This document shows positions 26,249 to 35,553 of a DNA stretch of 35,553 nucleotides, piece by piece (position 1 is the stretch's first letter; the number at the start of each line of letters is the position of its first letter). Both the position numbers and the translations under genes were made by a program. Source of the DNA: Staphylococcus arlettae (lineage in GTDB: Bacteria; Bacillota; Bacilli; Staphylococcales; Staphylococcaceae); the NCBI RefSeq assembly GCF_002902345.1, contig NZ_PPQB01000005.1:360153-395705 (forward strand). Direction: 5' to 3'. The notes under the pieces are model-generated. The model had not been told where the DNA came from. It ran no database searches and saw only the letters and a program-made list of their open reading frames with translations.

Positions 26249-27490
26249 ATGCAAGATATCTATAAGCTTATTGATGATATCAACTTACAAAAATTAGACA
26301 ATTTAGAAACACGTGTGAATGATGCACTGAGTTCACCAAATGACGATGCATTATTCATCTTAGGCGAAACTTTATTCAATTTTGGTTTAACACCACAAGC
26401 CGTTGAAGTCTTTCGTACTTTGTATCATAAATACCCTGATGAAAGTGAATTACTAATTTATTTAATTGATTGTTTAATCGCAGAAAACCAAACTGACGAA
26501 GCGCTTGAATATTTAAGTGAAGTAGGTGTATCTACTGAACGCTTAATGTTAGAAGCGGATTTATATCAACAACTAAACATGTTAGAGGTTGCGATAGATA
26601 AACTAACAGAAGCGATTGATTTAGAGCCTAATGATCCTATTATCCATTTTGCTTTAGCAGAACTTCTTTATTTTGATGGCCAATACTTACGTGCTACAGC
26701 AGAATATGAAACAGTTCTTGAAACTGGTGAATACGAAATTAATGGTGTTAATTTATTTTCACGCTTAGCTGACTGTAGTTTACAAAGTGGAAACTACAGT
26801 GACGCCATCAAAATGTTTGATGAAATGAATGAAGACGAAATGAATTCTGAAGACTTCTTTAAAAAAGCGATTGCTTATGAAAAAAATGATTTAACTCAAG
26901 AAGCTATAAAATTGGTACAATCATTACTTTCTAAAGACCCTGATTATTTACAAGGCTACTTTTACTTACAACAATTATATGAACAAGAAAAAAATTATCC
27001 AGATGCCATTGAAATTGGTAAAGAAGGGTTACGATTAAGTCAATTTTATAAAGAACTGATGGTTTCAACAGGTACAATTGCGCTTGAACACGGAGATGCA
27101 AATGAAGGCGTTGAATTATTACTACAAGCATTAGATGTAGATAATGCCTACCAAGAACCATTGTTAATTTTAAGCGACTTATATCGCAACGAAGAAGATT
27201 ACGAATCCCTTATTGGGTTGATACAATACGTCGATGAGGAAGATATGGACCCAGTATTTATGTGGCATCTTGCACATGCGTTAGGTAAAGAAGAACGAGA
27301 TAAAGAAGCTCAACATTTCTTTGCATTAGCATATCCAACTTTAAAAACACAAGTAGACTTTTTAAGTGACTATTATTTTTATTTAATTGAAATCGGCGAT
27401 ATAACTACTGCGAAACAATTACTATTACAGTTAGTTGAATTAGAGCCAAGTAATGATACGTGGCAGGATGAATTAGACAGAATTCAATAA
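26249..27490 (+). CDS. Tetratricopeptide-repeat protein (YpiA-like)
   Basis: A 413-aa soluble acidic protein composed of TPR-like helical repeats, for example FNFGLTPQAVEVFRTLYHKYPDE, KLTEAIDLEPNDPIIHFALAEL and QSGNYSDAIKMFDEMNED. TPRs bind partner proteins; the partner here is unknown. B. subtilis YpiA holds the same place after aroE(aroA). No signal peptide or membrane segment. The ATG follows GAGGGAT, and the gene is only 5 bp after the aroA stop, so it is probably in the aro transcript. Confidence 0.88.
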   Translation: MQDIYKLIDDINLQKLDNLETRVNDALSSPNDDALFILGETLFNFGLTPQAVEVFRTLYHKYPDESELLIYLIDCLIAENQTDEALEYLSEVGVSTERLMLEADLYQQLNMLEVAIDKLTEAIDLEPNDPIIHFALAELLYFDGQYLRATAEYETVLETGEYEINGVNLFSRLADCSLQSGNYSDAIKMFDEMNEDEMNSEDFFKKAIAYEKNDLTQEAIKLVQSLLSKDPDYLQGYFYLQQLYEQEKNYPDAIEIGKEGLRLSQFYKELMVSTGTIALEHGDANEGVELLLQALDVDNAYQEPLLILSDLYRNEEDYESLIGLIQYVDEEDMDPVFMWHLAHALGKEERDKEAQHFFALAYPTLKTQVDFLSDYYFYLIEIGDITTAKQLLLQLVELEPSNDTWQDELDRIQ

Positions 27491-27504
27491 ATGAGGTGAT
27501 TAAA

Positions 27505-28065
27505 ATGACAGACAATTTAAATCAATTGAAAATAGACTTTATTGAATATTTACTATTTCAATATGAGTTTAAATCAAGAATCAGTGTCTGGACTTTAAAT
27601 TATCTTAAAAGCTCTTTACAACAAGCAGAACGTATTCATTTTGTAGATTCAATCGTAAACAACCACGTTACATTAACACTAGCTACCATTCAATCTAATT
27701 CAAACGCCATTACATTACAAACGAATACCCAATTGTACAAAAATAGCAATGAAATTTTTAATTTCATTGCTAATTCTTCGTTTGCAATTGATATTAAAAT
27801 AGATTTTGGTACGCAATTACGTAGAGAACGTCGTTTAGATGAATTACTGGTAGCGCAATTATTACAATCTCCATACTACATTACCTATTTCAATGATATA
27901 TATACAATTCCTTTATCAAAGCATAAAGAAAATACGATTATAGCCAATTTGCAAGAAAATATTGATTTAAGTTTGCAAATGAATGATAAAGATCTTTTTT
28001 ACCAACTAACTCAAATTTTAAATATTTTCAAACATAGAAATCATAATTCAACAATGAGGGATTGA
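27505..28065 (+). CDS. YpiB/UPF0302 family protein, unknown function
   Basis: A 186-aa small protein. The N-terminal part (FIEYLLFQYEFKSRISVWTLNYLKSS) and the C-terminal helix (NIDLSLQMNDKDLFYQLTQILN) match the two parts of B. subtilis YpiB, which also follows the TPR gene. No enzyme motif is seen. The ATG at 27505 has GAGGTGA (27493-27499) upstream; a start at 27496 would overlap it. The stop lies 4 bp before the next gene, which implies an operon. Confidence 0.85.
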   Translation: MTDNLNQLKIDFIEYLLFQYEFKSRISVWTLNYLKSSLQQAERIHFVDSIVNNHVTLTLATIQSNSNAITLQTNTQLYKNSNEIFNFIANSSFAIDIKIDFGTQLRRERRLDELLVAQLLQSPYYITYFNDIYTIPLSKHKENTIIANLQENIDLSLQMNDKDLFYQLTQILNIFKHRNHNSTMRD

Positions 28066-28069
28066 TAAG

Positions 28070-28666
28070 ATGCCAATTAATTCACTATTAAATTTAATTA
28101 CTTACAATAAAAAAATGCTATGGTTAATATTGCTATGTAACATATTAGGTACTTTGTATGGATATATATGGTACGGGGGACAACTAAGTGTAACTGATTG
28201 GCAATATAAAATATTTGTTCCTGATAGTCCTACCGCTTCACTTTTTCTTTGTATAGTATTGATTGCTTATTTATTTGATAAAAATCTACCTATTATTGAA
28301 GCATTAGCCTTTGTCACACTTATCAAATATGGTATTTGGGCTGTTATAATGAATATCATTATGTTTATTCAATACGATAATATAACTATAGTCGGATGTA
28401 TGTTAATAATGTCTCATGGTATTATGGTATTAGAAGCTTTCTTATTTTATCGCCGTTTTAAAATTACACTAGTCGGTTTTATTGTTGCTATGATTTGGGC
28501 GTTTCACAATGATATTATTGACTATGTCTTTATGCAGTATCCATATTATGATTTTATTGAGTCTCATTTAGCAAGTGTAGCCTATCTTGCTTTTTGGTTA
28601 TCGGTAATTCCATTACTATTGTATTTGATACGCTTGAAGCAATGTAAAACATTTGACCATTCTTAA
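28070..28666 (+). CDS. DUF1405 family membrane protein (YpjA-like)
   Basis: A 198-aa integral membrane protein with about five or six hydrophobic segments (for example LWLILLCNILGTLYGYIWYG and YLAFWLSVIPLLLYLIRL). It is related to B. subtilis YpjA and has no assigned function. In Bacillus the cytochrome bc complex genes qcrABC lie between ypiB/ypiF and ypjA; here the gene follows ypiB directly. The ATG has GAGGGATTG upstream. Confidence 0.82.
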   Translation: MPINSLLNLITYNKKMLWLILLCNILGTLYGYIWYGGQLSVTDWQYKIFVPDSPTASLFLCIVLIAYLFDKNLPIIEALAFVTLIKYGIWAVIMNIIMFIQYDNITIVGCMLIMSHGIMVLEAFLFYRRFKITLVGFIVAMIWAFHNDIIDYVFMQYPYYDFIESHLASVAYLAFWLSVIPLLLYLIRLKQCKTFDHS

Positions 28667-28704
28667 CGTTCACAGTAAAATGATAAACAAAGGAGTGAAT
28701 TTTC

Positions 28705-29400
28705 TTGTCTTTTATTTATATGATAATATATTTTGTTATTTTGATGGTGTTACCACTTTGGGCACAGCATAAAGTAAAATCAAATTATGAAAAATATTCA
28801 CAAGTAAGATCTACAAGTGGTAAAACTGGTCAGGAAGTTGCATTAGAAATATTACATGCGAACGGTATTTACGATGTTGATGTAGTAGAAGGACAAGGCT
28901 TTTTAACTGATCATTATGATCCACGTAAAAAAGTCGTCGTGCTTTCACCAGCTAACTTCAGCAGACCTTCAGTTGCAGGAACTGCAATTGCAGCCCATGA
29001 AATTGGACATGCAATCCAGCACGCGCAAGGCTATTTCTTCTTAAGATTTAGAACTGCTTTAGTGCCACTTGCTAATATTGGGAGTTCTATAGGGTATTTA
29101 GCTGTTTTTGCAGGTATTATTTTGACAAGTCTGCAAAGTACCTTAGGTTCAACAGCATTATGGATAGGTATTGCATTAATGTCATTCGCAGTTCTCTTTT
29201 CTATTATTACGTTACCAGTTGAGTTTAACGCTAGTAAACGAGCTATGCAGCAAATTCAACAATTAGATGTTGTAAATGAAAAAGAATATAAGCATGCCAA
29301 AAAAGTATTAACAGCTGCTGCTATGACTTACGTAGCATCTACTGCTGTTGCATTAGCAGAACTTGCTAGATTTATTTTAATTGCACGTTCAAGCGACTAA
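28705..29400 (+). CDS. Membrane zinc metallopeptidase (YugP family)
   Basis: A 231-aa membrane protein with the zinc-protease motif AAHEIGHAIQHA (HEIGH, about 96-100). An N-terminal membrane helix (residues 3-20) and two further hydrophobic spans (about 125-175) enclose the motif, and a downstream LPVEFNASKRAM stretch, about residue 175, probably supplies the third zinc ligand Glu. The family is annotated as a neutral zinc metallopeptidase; its substrate is unknown. It starts at TTG (28705) with AAAGGAGTG 7 nt upstream, as no ATG fits. It is followed by a good terminator. Confidence 0.85.
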   Translation: MSFIYMIIYFVILMVLPLWAQHKVKSNYEKYSQVRSTSGKTGQEVALEILHANGIYDVDVVEGQGFLTDHYDPRKKVVVLSPANFSRPSVAGTAIAAHEIGHAIQHAQGYFFLRFRTALVPLANIGSSIGYLAVFAGIILTSLQSTLGSTALWIGIALMSFAVLFSIITLPVEFNASKRAMQQIQQLDVVNEKEYKHAKKVLTAAAMTYVASTAVALAELARFILIARSSD

Positions 29401-29410
29401 TAATAATATT

Positions 29411-29440
29411 AAACACCTTTTCGTCAAGAAAAGGTGTTTT
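29411..29440 (+). terminator. Terminator after the YugP-like gene
   Basis: A perfect 12-bp stem AAACACCTTTTC/GAAAAGGTGTTT with a 5-nt loop is followed by TCTT. It closes the aroC-to-yugP stretch. Confidence 0.9.
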
Positions 29441-29565
29441 CTTATGTCCAATTTTCTTTCTTACTATATAGTTACTAATTACAATAAAGAACATTGCAAC
29501 ATTAATGCATGGCTGTATATTTTAGTCTATACTATATAAGAAATGATTTAAAAGGAGCGATTAAT

Positions 29566-29877
29566 ATGAAAACTATGAACACGATGCAACAAGAAGTCGA
29601 TACCTATATAAGTCAATTTAAAACAGGATATTTTTCTCCATTAGCCAATTTAGCTCGTTTAACTGAAGAAGTAGGAGAATTATCTCGTGAAATTAATCAT
29701 CTATACGGAGAAAAGAAAAAGAAAGATAGTGAAGCAGATAATACAATTAAAGCAGAATTAGGTGACAACCTATTCGTATTGCTATGTATTGCTAATTCAT
29801 TAGATATAGATATGACTGAAAGTTTTAATGAAACATTAGATAAATATAATGGTCGAGATAAAAATAGATTTGAATAA
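29566..29877 (+). CDS. MazG-like nucleotide pyrophosphohydrolase (YpjD-like)
   Basis: A 103-aa all-alpha NTP-pyrophosphatase family protein. The metal-binding EXXE...EXXD pattern is visible as EEVGELSREI near residue 32 and KAELGDNLFVLL near residue 68. These enzymes hydrolyse (d)NTPs to monophosphates for pool cleaning; the substrate is unknown. The ATG at 29566 follows AAAAGGAG. Reading back to 29509 would add an unsupported extension. It is 21 bp before bshA, as ypjD is upstream of bshA in Bacillus. Confidence 0.88.
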   Translation: MKTMNTMQQEVDTYISQFKTGYFSPLANLARLTEEVGELSREINHLYGEKKKKDSEADNTIKAELGDNLFVLLCIANSLDIDMTESFNETLDKYNGRDKNRFE

Positions 29878-29898
29878 TAGAAAGGGTGAATCATCCTA

Positions 29899-31029
29899 AT
29901 GAAAATTGGAATTACATGTTATCCATCAATGGGAGGCTCAGGCATCATTGCTACAGAACTTGGTATTATGTTAGCTGAACGTGGTCACGATATCCATTTT
30001 ATTACTTCAAATATACCATTTCGAATACGTAAACCATTACCAAACATTACATTTCATCAAGTAGAAGTTAATCAATATGCCGTTTTTCAATATGCACCCT
30101 ATGATATTACTTTAAGTACGAAAATAGCAGAAGTCATTAATGAATATGATTTAGACATTTTACATATGCATTATGCAGTACCGCATGCTGTATGTGGTAT
30201 CTTAGCAAAACAAATGTCAGGTAAAGATATTAAAATAATGACTACACTGCACGGTACTGATATTACGGTACTTGGCTATGATCATACGTTAAAAAATGCA
30301 ATCAAGTTTGGTATAGAAGGTAGTGACCTAGTAACGAGTGTGAGTCAATCTTTAGCCAAACAAACTCAAGATATTATTAATACTAATAAACCCATTGTGC
30401 CAATCTATAACTTTGTACGTGAACAGGAGTTTCCTACAAAAAGAGATAATCAACTGAAATCCGCTTATGGTATTGCAGATCATGAAAAAGTTATTATTCA
30501 TGTGTCAAATTTCAGAGCAGTCAAACGGATAGATACTATTATAGAAACGTTTACCAAAATTCATGCTCAACTACCATCAAAATTACTTTTATTAGGCGAT
30601 GGGCCTGAATTAATGGATATGAAGCAAAAAGCAAAAAGTTTAGGCGTTGAAGATCATGTGCTCTTCTTAGGAAAACAAGATTGGGTCAGTGAATTTTACC
30701 AAATGTCGGATTTAGTATTATTGCTCAGTGAGAAAGAAAGTTTCGGTTTAACACTATTAGAAGCAATGAAATCCGGAGTTGTACCAATTGGCTCCAATGC
30801 TGGTGGTATAAAAGAAGTCATAAAACATGATGAAACTGGTTTTATTGTAGATGTTGGAGATAGTGATACAGCAAGTGAATACGCCTTGCAATTACTAACA
30901 GATCAAAACTTATACAATAAGATGCAAACTGCCATGTTAGCAGATATTGACGCTCGTTTTGCATCCAATTTAATTACAGATCAATATGAAAGCTACTACA
31001 AAAAAATGTTAGAGGGAAATCATGAGTAA
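29899..31029 (+). CDS. bshA: Bacillithiol biosynthesis glycosyltransferase BshA
   Basis: A 376-aa GT4 enzyme that makes GlcNAc-malate from UDP-GlcNAc and L-malate, the first step of bacillithiol synthesis. The N-terminal SMGGSGIIATELGIMLAERGH binds substrate, HISHADR-like HMHYAVPHAVCG follows, and the C-terminal nucleotide-sugar motif is EKESFGLTLLEAMKSG (the E-x7-E pair). It overlaps cca by 8 bp and probably shares a transcript with the MazG-like gene, cca and birA. The deacetylase and ligase genes (bshB, bshC) are not in the window. Confidence 0.95.
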   Translation: MKIGITCYPSMGGSGIIATELGIMLAERGHDIHFITSNIPFRIRKPLPNITFHQVEVNQYAVFQYAPYDITLSTKIAEVINEYDLDILHMHYAVPHAVCGILAKQMSGKDIKIMTTLHGTDITVLGYDHTLKNAIKFGIEGSDLVTSVSQSLAKQTQDIINTNKPIVPIYNFVREQEFPTKRDNQLKSAYGIADHEKVIIHVSNFRAVKRIDTIIETFTKIHAQLPSKLLLLGDGPELMDMKQKAKSLGVEDHVLFLGKQDWVSEFYQMSDLVLLLSEKESFGLTLLEAMKSGVVPIGSNAGGIKEVIKHDETGFIVDVGDSDTASEYALQLLTDQNLYNKMQTAMLADIDARFASNLITDQYESYYKKMLEGNHE

Positions 31030-32218
31030 CTTATTATTTGAACAAGCCAAACCCATTCTTCAACATATTAAATCTCAAGGCTACGAAGCTTATTTTGTAG
31101 GTGGATCCGTGCGTGATTATTTAATGAACAAAGATATCCATGATATAGATATTACTACAAGTGCGACGCCTGATGAGATCGAATCTATTTTTAGTAAAAC
31201 TATTCCTATAGGTAAAGCACATGGCACAATTAATGTATTGTATCAGGATGAAGCCTATGAAATAACGACGTTTCGTACTGAAGGTGACTATGATGATCAT
31301 CGTCGTCCTAATGATGTTGCCTTTGTTCGTGATTTATATGAAGATGTTAAACGTAGAGACTTTACTATGAATGCAATAGCTATGGATGAAAATTATCATG
31401 TTATTGATTATTTTCATGGGCAGCAAGATATTGCAGAGCGTATTATTACAACGGTAGGTGAAGCGAGCGAGCGTTTTGAAGAAGATGCTTTACGTATTAT
31501 TAGAGGATTACGTTTTCAAGCACAGTTAGCATTTCATATTGAAACAAACACATATCGAGCGATGCAACAGCAAATGAGTCACATTTCCTTTTTATCTATT
31601 GAACGTATTGTAGTAGAATTAAAAAAACTTGTGCAAGCTCAACACGTTTCAGTAAGCTTTGAAAATATGAAACAACTAAAGGCTTTTACGTATATTCCAT
31701 TTTTCCAACAATCAAATATGGACTCTATTACAATAACAGAGCCTATATCTTTTAACTTATTTATCGCGATAATCCAAGTTAAACAATCTACAGAACTGTC
31801 GTTAGCACAATTAAAAATTAGTAATCAAGAAAAACATACGATTCACGCTCTTAGCCAGTTAATGTCAGAAATAGGTGAATTACAAAGTAAAGCTACATTA
31901 AAACGTATCGTCTATGATTATGACATGAAATTATTATTAGAATTAGTAACACATAGAACACTACTTGAAGCGAATCAAATTAAGTTACCTTCGCCACTTA
32001 TATTTAATAAAGCCACATTAGCTGAAACTGCTAAACAATTGCCAATTGATACACGTAAAGCACTTGCAGTTACTGGCAAAGATCTATTAGCACATTTACA
32101 ACAACCTAGTGGTCCATGGATGAAAGATATATTAAGAAAGATAGAACTCGCTGTGATACAAGGTGAAGTGAGTAATTGCAAAACTGAAATTTTAGAATGG
32201 GTGGATAATAATGTCTAA
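31022..32218 (+). CDS. cca: CCA-adding tRNA nucleotidyltransferase
   Basis: A 398-aa class II enzyme that adds CCA to tRNA 3' ends. The nucleotidyltransferase core shows FVGGSVRDYLMNKDIHDIDI (the GGSVRD loop and catalytic DxD), GKAHGTINVLY, RRDFTMNAIAMD, and the neck motif EDALRIIRGLRFQAQLAF. Length is standard for Firmicutes. It overlaps bshA at its start and birA at its end by 8 bp each, so it is tightly embedded in an operon. Confidence 0.96.
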   Translation: MSNLLFEQAKPILQHIKSQGYEAYFVGGSVRDYLMNKDIHDIDITTSATPDEIESIFSKTIPIGKAHGTINVLYQDEAYEITTFRTEGDYDDHRRPNDVAFVRDLYEDVKRRDFTMNAIAMDENYHVIDYFHGQQDIAERIITTVGEASERFEEDALRIIRGLRFQAQLAFHIETNTYRAMQQQMSHISFLSIERIVVELKKLVQAQHVSVSFENMKQLKAFTYIPFFQQSNMDSITITEPISFNLFIAIIQVKQSTELSLAQLKISNQEKHTIHALSQLMSEIGELQSKATLKRIVYDYDMKLLLELVTHRTLLEANQIKLPSPLIFNKATLAETAKQLPIDTRKALAVTGKDLLAHLQQPSGPWMKDILRKIELAVIQGEVSNCKTEILEWVDNNV

Positions 32219-33182
32219 ATATAGCAAAGATGTGATACAAATTTTATATCAACATCACTTAGATTATGTTTCAGGTCAATACATTGCCGAACAATTAAAA
32301 ATTTCACGTACTTCAGTGAAAAAAATAATGGATCAATTGAAAACTGAAGGTTGTGAAATTGAATCTGTAAACCATAAAGGTCATCGCTTAATAAATCTAC
32401 CAGACAAATGGTATAGTGGACTTGTATTACCAATTATCGAAGCACAGCAACTATTTGATCATGTAGCGGTTTATGATTCCTTACTTTCAACACAATTAGA
32501 AGCGAAACAACAATTAGTAGGGAATAAAGATACCTTTTTAATACTCAGTGATGAGCAAACACAAGGGACAGGTAGGTTTAATCGGCCATGGAATTCTGCA
32601 AAACATAAAGGTTTATGGATGTCTGTCGTTTTGAGACCAAATGTCCCGTTTAGTATGATAACTACATTTAATTTGTTTATCGCTTTAGGCATACGTGATG
32701 CGATTCAACAATTTAGCAATGAAAAGGTATCAGTGAAGTGGCCCAATGATATTTATATTAAAGACAAAAAAGTATGTGGCTTTTTGACCGAAATGGTAGC
32801 GAATAGTGATGGTATTGAAGCGGTTATTTGTGGTATTGGCATCAACATGCACCATGACCACAACGATTTCACTGGTGAGTTAGCAGACAAAGCTACCAGT
32901 ATCGGTATGCACACAAATGAACAACTTAATCGCTATTACTTTTTACAATCACTAATTAAAAATATAGAATATCGCTACAATCAATTTATTAATAATTCTT
33001 TTGACACTATTCGTGATGAGTATATTGCTGCATCGAATATTTGGCATAAACGTTTACGTTTTACAGAAAATAAAGAACAGTTTTATGGTGAAGTAATAGA
33101 TATTGATAATAATGGCTTTTTACTAGTAACAGATGAAAACAATCAAACGAGAAAATTAATGAGCGCAGACATTGACTTTTAA
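32211..33182 (+). CDS. birA: Biotin-protein ligase and biotin operon repressor BirA
   Basis: A 323-aa bifunctional protein. The N-terminal winged helix (about 1-60; YIAEQLKISRTSVKKIMDQL) binds DNA. The central domain has the biotinoyl-AMP loop QTQGTGRFNRPW (about 120), then VSVKWPNDIYIKDKKVCGFLTE with the conserved Lys, and IICGIGIN-like VICGIGINM. It biotinylates acetyl-CoA and pyruvate carboxylases and represses biotin genes; those genes are not in this window. dinG starts 24 bp after it. Confidence 0.96.
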   Translation: MSKYSKDVIQILYQHHLDYVSGQYIAEQLKISRTSVKKIMDQLKTEGCEIESVNHKGHRLINLPDKWYSGLVLPIIEAQQLFDHVAVYDSLLSTQLEAKQQLVGNKDTFLILSDEQTQGTGRFNRPWNSAKHKGLWMSVVLRPNVPFSMITTFNLFIALGIRDAIQQFSNEKVSVKWPNDIYIKDKKVCGFLTEMVANSDGIEAVICGIGINMHHDHNDFTGELADKATSIGMHTNEQLNRYYFLQSLIKNIEYRYNQFINNSFDTIRDEYIAASNIWHKRLRFTENKEQFYGEVIDIDNNGFLLVTDENNQTRKLMSADIDF

Positions 33183-33206
33183 TATCTAAGAAAGGAGGAT
33201 AACACT

Positions 33207-35553
33207 ATGACTCAACCATGTTATGCAGTTGTGGATTTAGAAACAACAGGTAACCAATTAGATTTTGATGAAATTATACAAATAGGTATTACTTTTGTTC
33301 GTGAAAATAAAATAATTGGTACGTATCACTCTATGATAAAAACAGATTTAGATATTCCTCCATTCATTCAGGCACTTACTTCTATTGAAGAAGATATGCT
33401 AAGTCAGGCACCTTATTTTCATCAAATCGCACATGATATATACAACCAATTAAAAGATTGTATTTTTGTAGCACATAATGTTGCGTTTGATTTAAACTTT
33501 ATCAAAAAATCATTCAAATCATGTGGTATAAAATTCAAACCTCGTAAAGTTATGGATACACTAGAGTTATTTAAAGTAGCTTTTCCGACAGATAAAAGCT
33601 ACCAGCTAAGTGAACTTGCAGAAGCACATAATATACCTTTAAATAATGCGCATCGCGCAGATGAAGACGCTACAACAACAGCTAAATTAATGATTGTAGC
33701 ATTTAAAAAGTTTGAGCAATTACCATTAGATACTTTAAAGCAATTATATTACTTAAGTAAAAATCTAAAGTACGATTTATTTGATATCTTATTTGAAATG
33801 GTCAGACTACATAATCAAACAGAAATTCCTAAAGACTTTGAACGTTTTGAACAAATCATTTATAAAAAGCAAAAAGACTTTAAAGCACCATCGTTGAATT
33901 ATTCTGGCACATTAAAAACGTTGTATTCTGACATTACTGCTAAATTAAACTTAACTTATAGACCGCAACAACTTTATTTAGCTGAAATAATTTTGGAACA
34001 ATTAATGCAAAGTGAAAAGGCAATGATTGAAGCACCTTTAGGTAGTGGTAAATCTATAGCATACTTACTCGCTGCACTAATGTACAATATTGAAACAGGA
34101 AAACACGTTATGATTTCCACTAACACCAAACTGTTACAAAACCAATTATTAGAAAAAGATATACCTATGTTAAAGCGTGCTTTAAATTATAAAATCAATG
34201 CTACATTAATTAAAAGTAAACGCGACTATATTTCACTAGGTCTAATTAGTCAAATTTTAAAAGACGAGTCTAATAATTATGAAGTCAACATCTTGAAGAT
34301 GCAATTACTTATCTGGGTGACAACTACAAATACAGGTGATATACAAGAGTTGAACTTAAAAGGCGGACAAAAGATGTACTTTGAACAAAAGTTAGAAACT
34401 TATGTTCCAGTACGAGGAGATGTGCATTATTACAACTTTATAAAACGTAATGCACACAATATTCAAATTGGTATTACCAATCACGCACATCTTATACATT
34501 CAGCACAAGATAATTCAATTTATCAACTTTTTGATGATTGTATTATCGATGAAGCACATCGCTTGCCTGATTATGCGTTAAATCAAGTAACCAATGAGCT
34601 AAATTACGCTGATATTAAATATCAACTAGGTCTGATTGGTAAAACTGAAAATGATAAATTACTAAAATCAATAGACCACTTAGAACAACAACGTATTTTA
34701 GAAAAATTAGATATCCCACCTATAGATGTCTTTGGTTTAAAAACATCAATAAACGAAATACATGAGTTGAACGAGCAGTTGTTCACTACTATTTTTGACA
34801 TTATTAAAGCTTCAGATATCTACGATGACGAAATGCATAAACTACATTTTGCTTATCATTTTGACCATGAACCAATTTTACGTGCATTACATGCCATAAC
34901 GCATAAATTAAATATGACATTAGAATATTTTAATGGTATGAGTCACAAAGTTATTAAATCTGTACGCAAGCAATTGTTGTATATTAATGATCAATTTCGA
35001 GCTATTGAAAACAGTTTAAAACATGGACACACAAGTTATTTATCAATTAAAAATATTAATCAAAAATCAACTATTAAACTTAATGTTAAAGACTATAACG
35101 TTAAAGATGTTCTTACAAAACAAGTATTACAAAAATTCAACTCGTTAACGTTTATTTCAGGAACTTTGACTTTTAATCATTCGTTTAACCACTTCAAAAA
35201 TTGGTTTAATGAGGATGTTGACTTTAATACTTACGAAATAGATAATCAAGTCTATTCTGCCAACAAGACAACTGTGTTTATGCCAAATGATGTCGTATCT
35301 TATAATTATAAAAATATAGATGATTACGTGGCTTCTATTATTAGCTATGTTGCTGAATATGTCTCTATAGTAGGGTCTAAATGTTTGATACTATTTACGA
35401 GTTATAAAATGATGCACATGGTTCAAGAATTACTAAACGAACTACCTGAATTTGACGATTATGTCATTTTAACGCAACAGCAAAATCAAAATTACAAAAT
35501 TGTACAACAATTTAATAACTTTAATAAAGCTATACTATTAGGTACTGGAACGT
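33207..35553 (+). CDS. dinG: DinG-type 3'-5' exonuclease with helicase-like ATPase domain (3' truncated by window)
   Basis: 782 codons are visible and the frame is open to the window end. The N-terminal DEDDh exonuclease domain (about 1-165) has VVDLETTG (Asp10, Glu12), the [10 protein letters not shown] block and the HRADEDA block. A helicase-like part follows with Walker [10 protein letters not shown] (Lys282) and IIDEAHR (Asp448-His451). The stretch between the two has no cysteine cluster, so the iron-sulfur site of E. coli DinG is missing. S. aureus DinG is reported to be an exonuclease without helicase activity, and this protein fits that. Start ATG with AAAGGAGG. Confidence 0.93.
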   Translation, partial: MTQPCYAVVDLETTGNQLDFDEIIQIGITFVRENKIIGTYHSMIKTDLDIPPFIQALTSIEEDMLSQAPYFHQIAHDIYNQLKDCIFVAHNVAFDLNFIKKSFKSCGIKFKPRKVMDTLELFKVAFPTDKSYQLSELAEAHNIPLNNAHRADEDATTTAKLMIVAFKKFEQLPLDTLKQLYYLSKNLKYDLFDILFEMVRLHNQTEIPKDFERFEQIIYKKQKDFKAPSLNYSGTLKTLYSDITAKLNLTYRPQQLYLAEIILEQLMQSEKAMIEAPLGSGKSIAYLLAALMYNIETGKHVMISTNTKLLQNQLLEKDIPMLKRALNYKINATLIKSKRDYISLGLISQILKDESNNYEVNILKMQLLIWVTTTNTGDIQELNLKGGQKMYFEQKLETYVPVRGDVHYYNFIKRNAHNIQIGITNHAHLIHSAQDNSIYQLFDDCIIDEAHRLPDYALNQVTNELNYADIKYQLGLIGKTENDKLLKSIDHLEQQRILEKLDIPPIDVFGLKTSINEIHELNEQLFTTIFDIIKASDIYDDEMHKLHFAYHFDHEPILRALHAITHKLNMTLEYFNGMSHKVIKSVRKQLLYINDQFRAIENSLKHGHTSYLSIKNINQKSTIKLNVKDYNVKDVLTKQVLQKFNSLTFISGTLTFNHSFNHFKNWFNEDVDFNTYEIDNQVYSANKTTVFMPNDVVSYNYKNIDDYVASIISYVAEYVSIVGSKCLILFTSYKMMHMVQELLNELPEFDDYVILTQQQNQNYKIVQQFNNFNKAILLGTGT

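Overview
This window is a chromosomal segment from a low-GC Firmicute, almost certainly a Staphylococcus that is not S. aureus. The gene order fur-xerD-DUF309-scpAB-rluB-srrAB-ribU-fer-ypbB-recQ-ebpS-ypdA-ansA-cmk-rpsA-der-gpsA-hup-hepS-menG-hepT-ndk-aroCBA-TPR-ypiB-DUF1405-yugP-mazG-bshA-cca-birA-dinG matches the S. aureus core chromosome as I know it. Proteins such as EbpS, SrrB and YpdA are staphylococcal in type but clearly diverged from S. aureus. The species cannot be settled by eye. No rRNA, tRNA, prophage, insertion sequence or CRISPR array was seen. Genes run on the + strand except DUF309, fer and ansA.

Layout. 1-4.5 kb: the tail of fur, the recombinase xerD, then the chromosome segregation and RNA modification operon scpA-scpB-rluB. 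3.7-6.2 kb: the oxygen/redox two-component system srrA-srrB. 6.2-7.1 kb: an FMN riboswitch controlling the riboflavin transporter ribU. 7.1-7.4 kb: a structured intergenic block that looks like a dispersed staphylococcal repeat, beside a 4Fe-4S ferredoxin gene. 7.8-13 kb: ypbB-recQ, the surface LysM protein ebpS and the bacillithiol-disulfide reductase ypdA. 13-19.3 kb: ansA, cmk, ribosomal protein S1, the ribosome-assembly GTPase der, gpsA and the HU gene hup. 19.6-22.4 kb: menaquinone side-chain and ring-methylation genes (hepS-menG-hepT), then ndk. 22.6-28.7 kb: the shikimate genes aroC-aroB-aroA followed by conserved genes of unknown role. 28.7-35.5 kb: a membrane zinc peptidase, a MazG-like protein, bshA (bacillithiol synthesis), cca, birA and the 5' part of dinG, which runs off the end.

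How the genes fit together. Menaquinone synthesis (aroB/A/C to chorismate; hepS/hepT; menG) supplies the quinone pool whose state SrrAB is thought to monitor. bshA and ypdA are two ends of the bacillithiol thiol-redox system. Compared with the Bacillus subtilis block of the same order, the cytochrome c genes (resABC and qcrABC), sporulation genes, mtrAB and trp/tyrA are missing from their expected slots.

I found no clearly undescribed multi-gene system. The best leads are an SrrB that lacks the cysteine pair reported as a redox switch in S. aureus, the structured repeat beside fer, a perfect inverted repeat in the hup leader, a CcpA-like site on the ndk promoter, and a RecQ with an incomplete zinc-ligand set.
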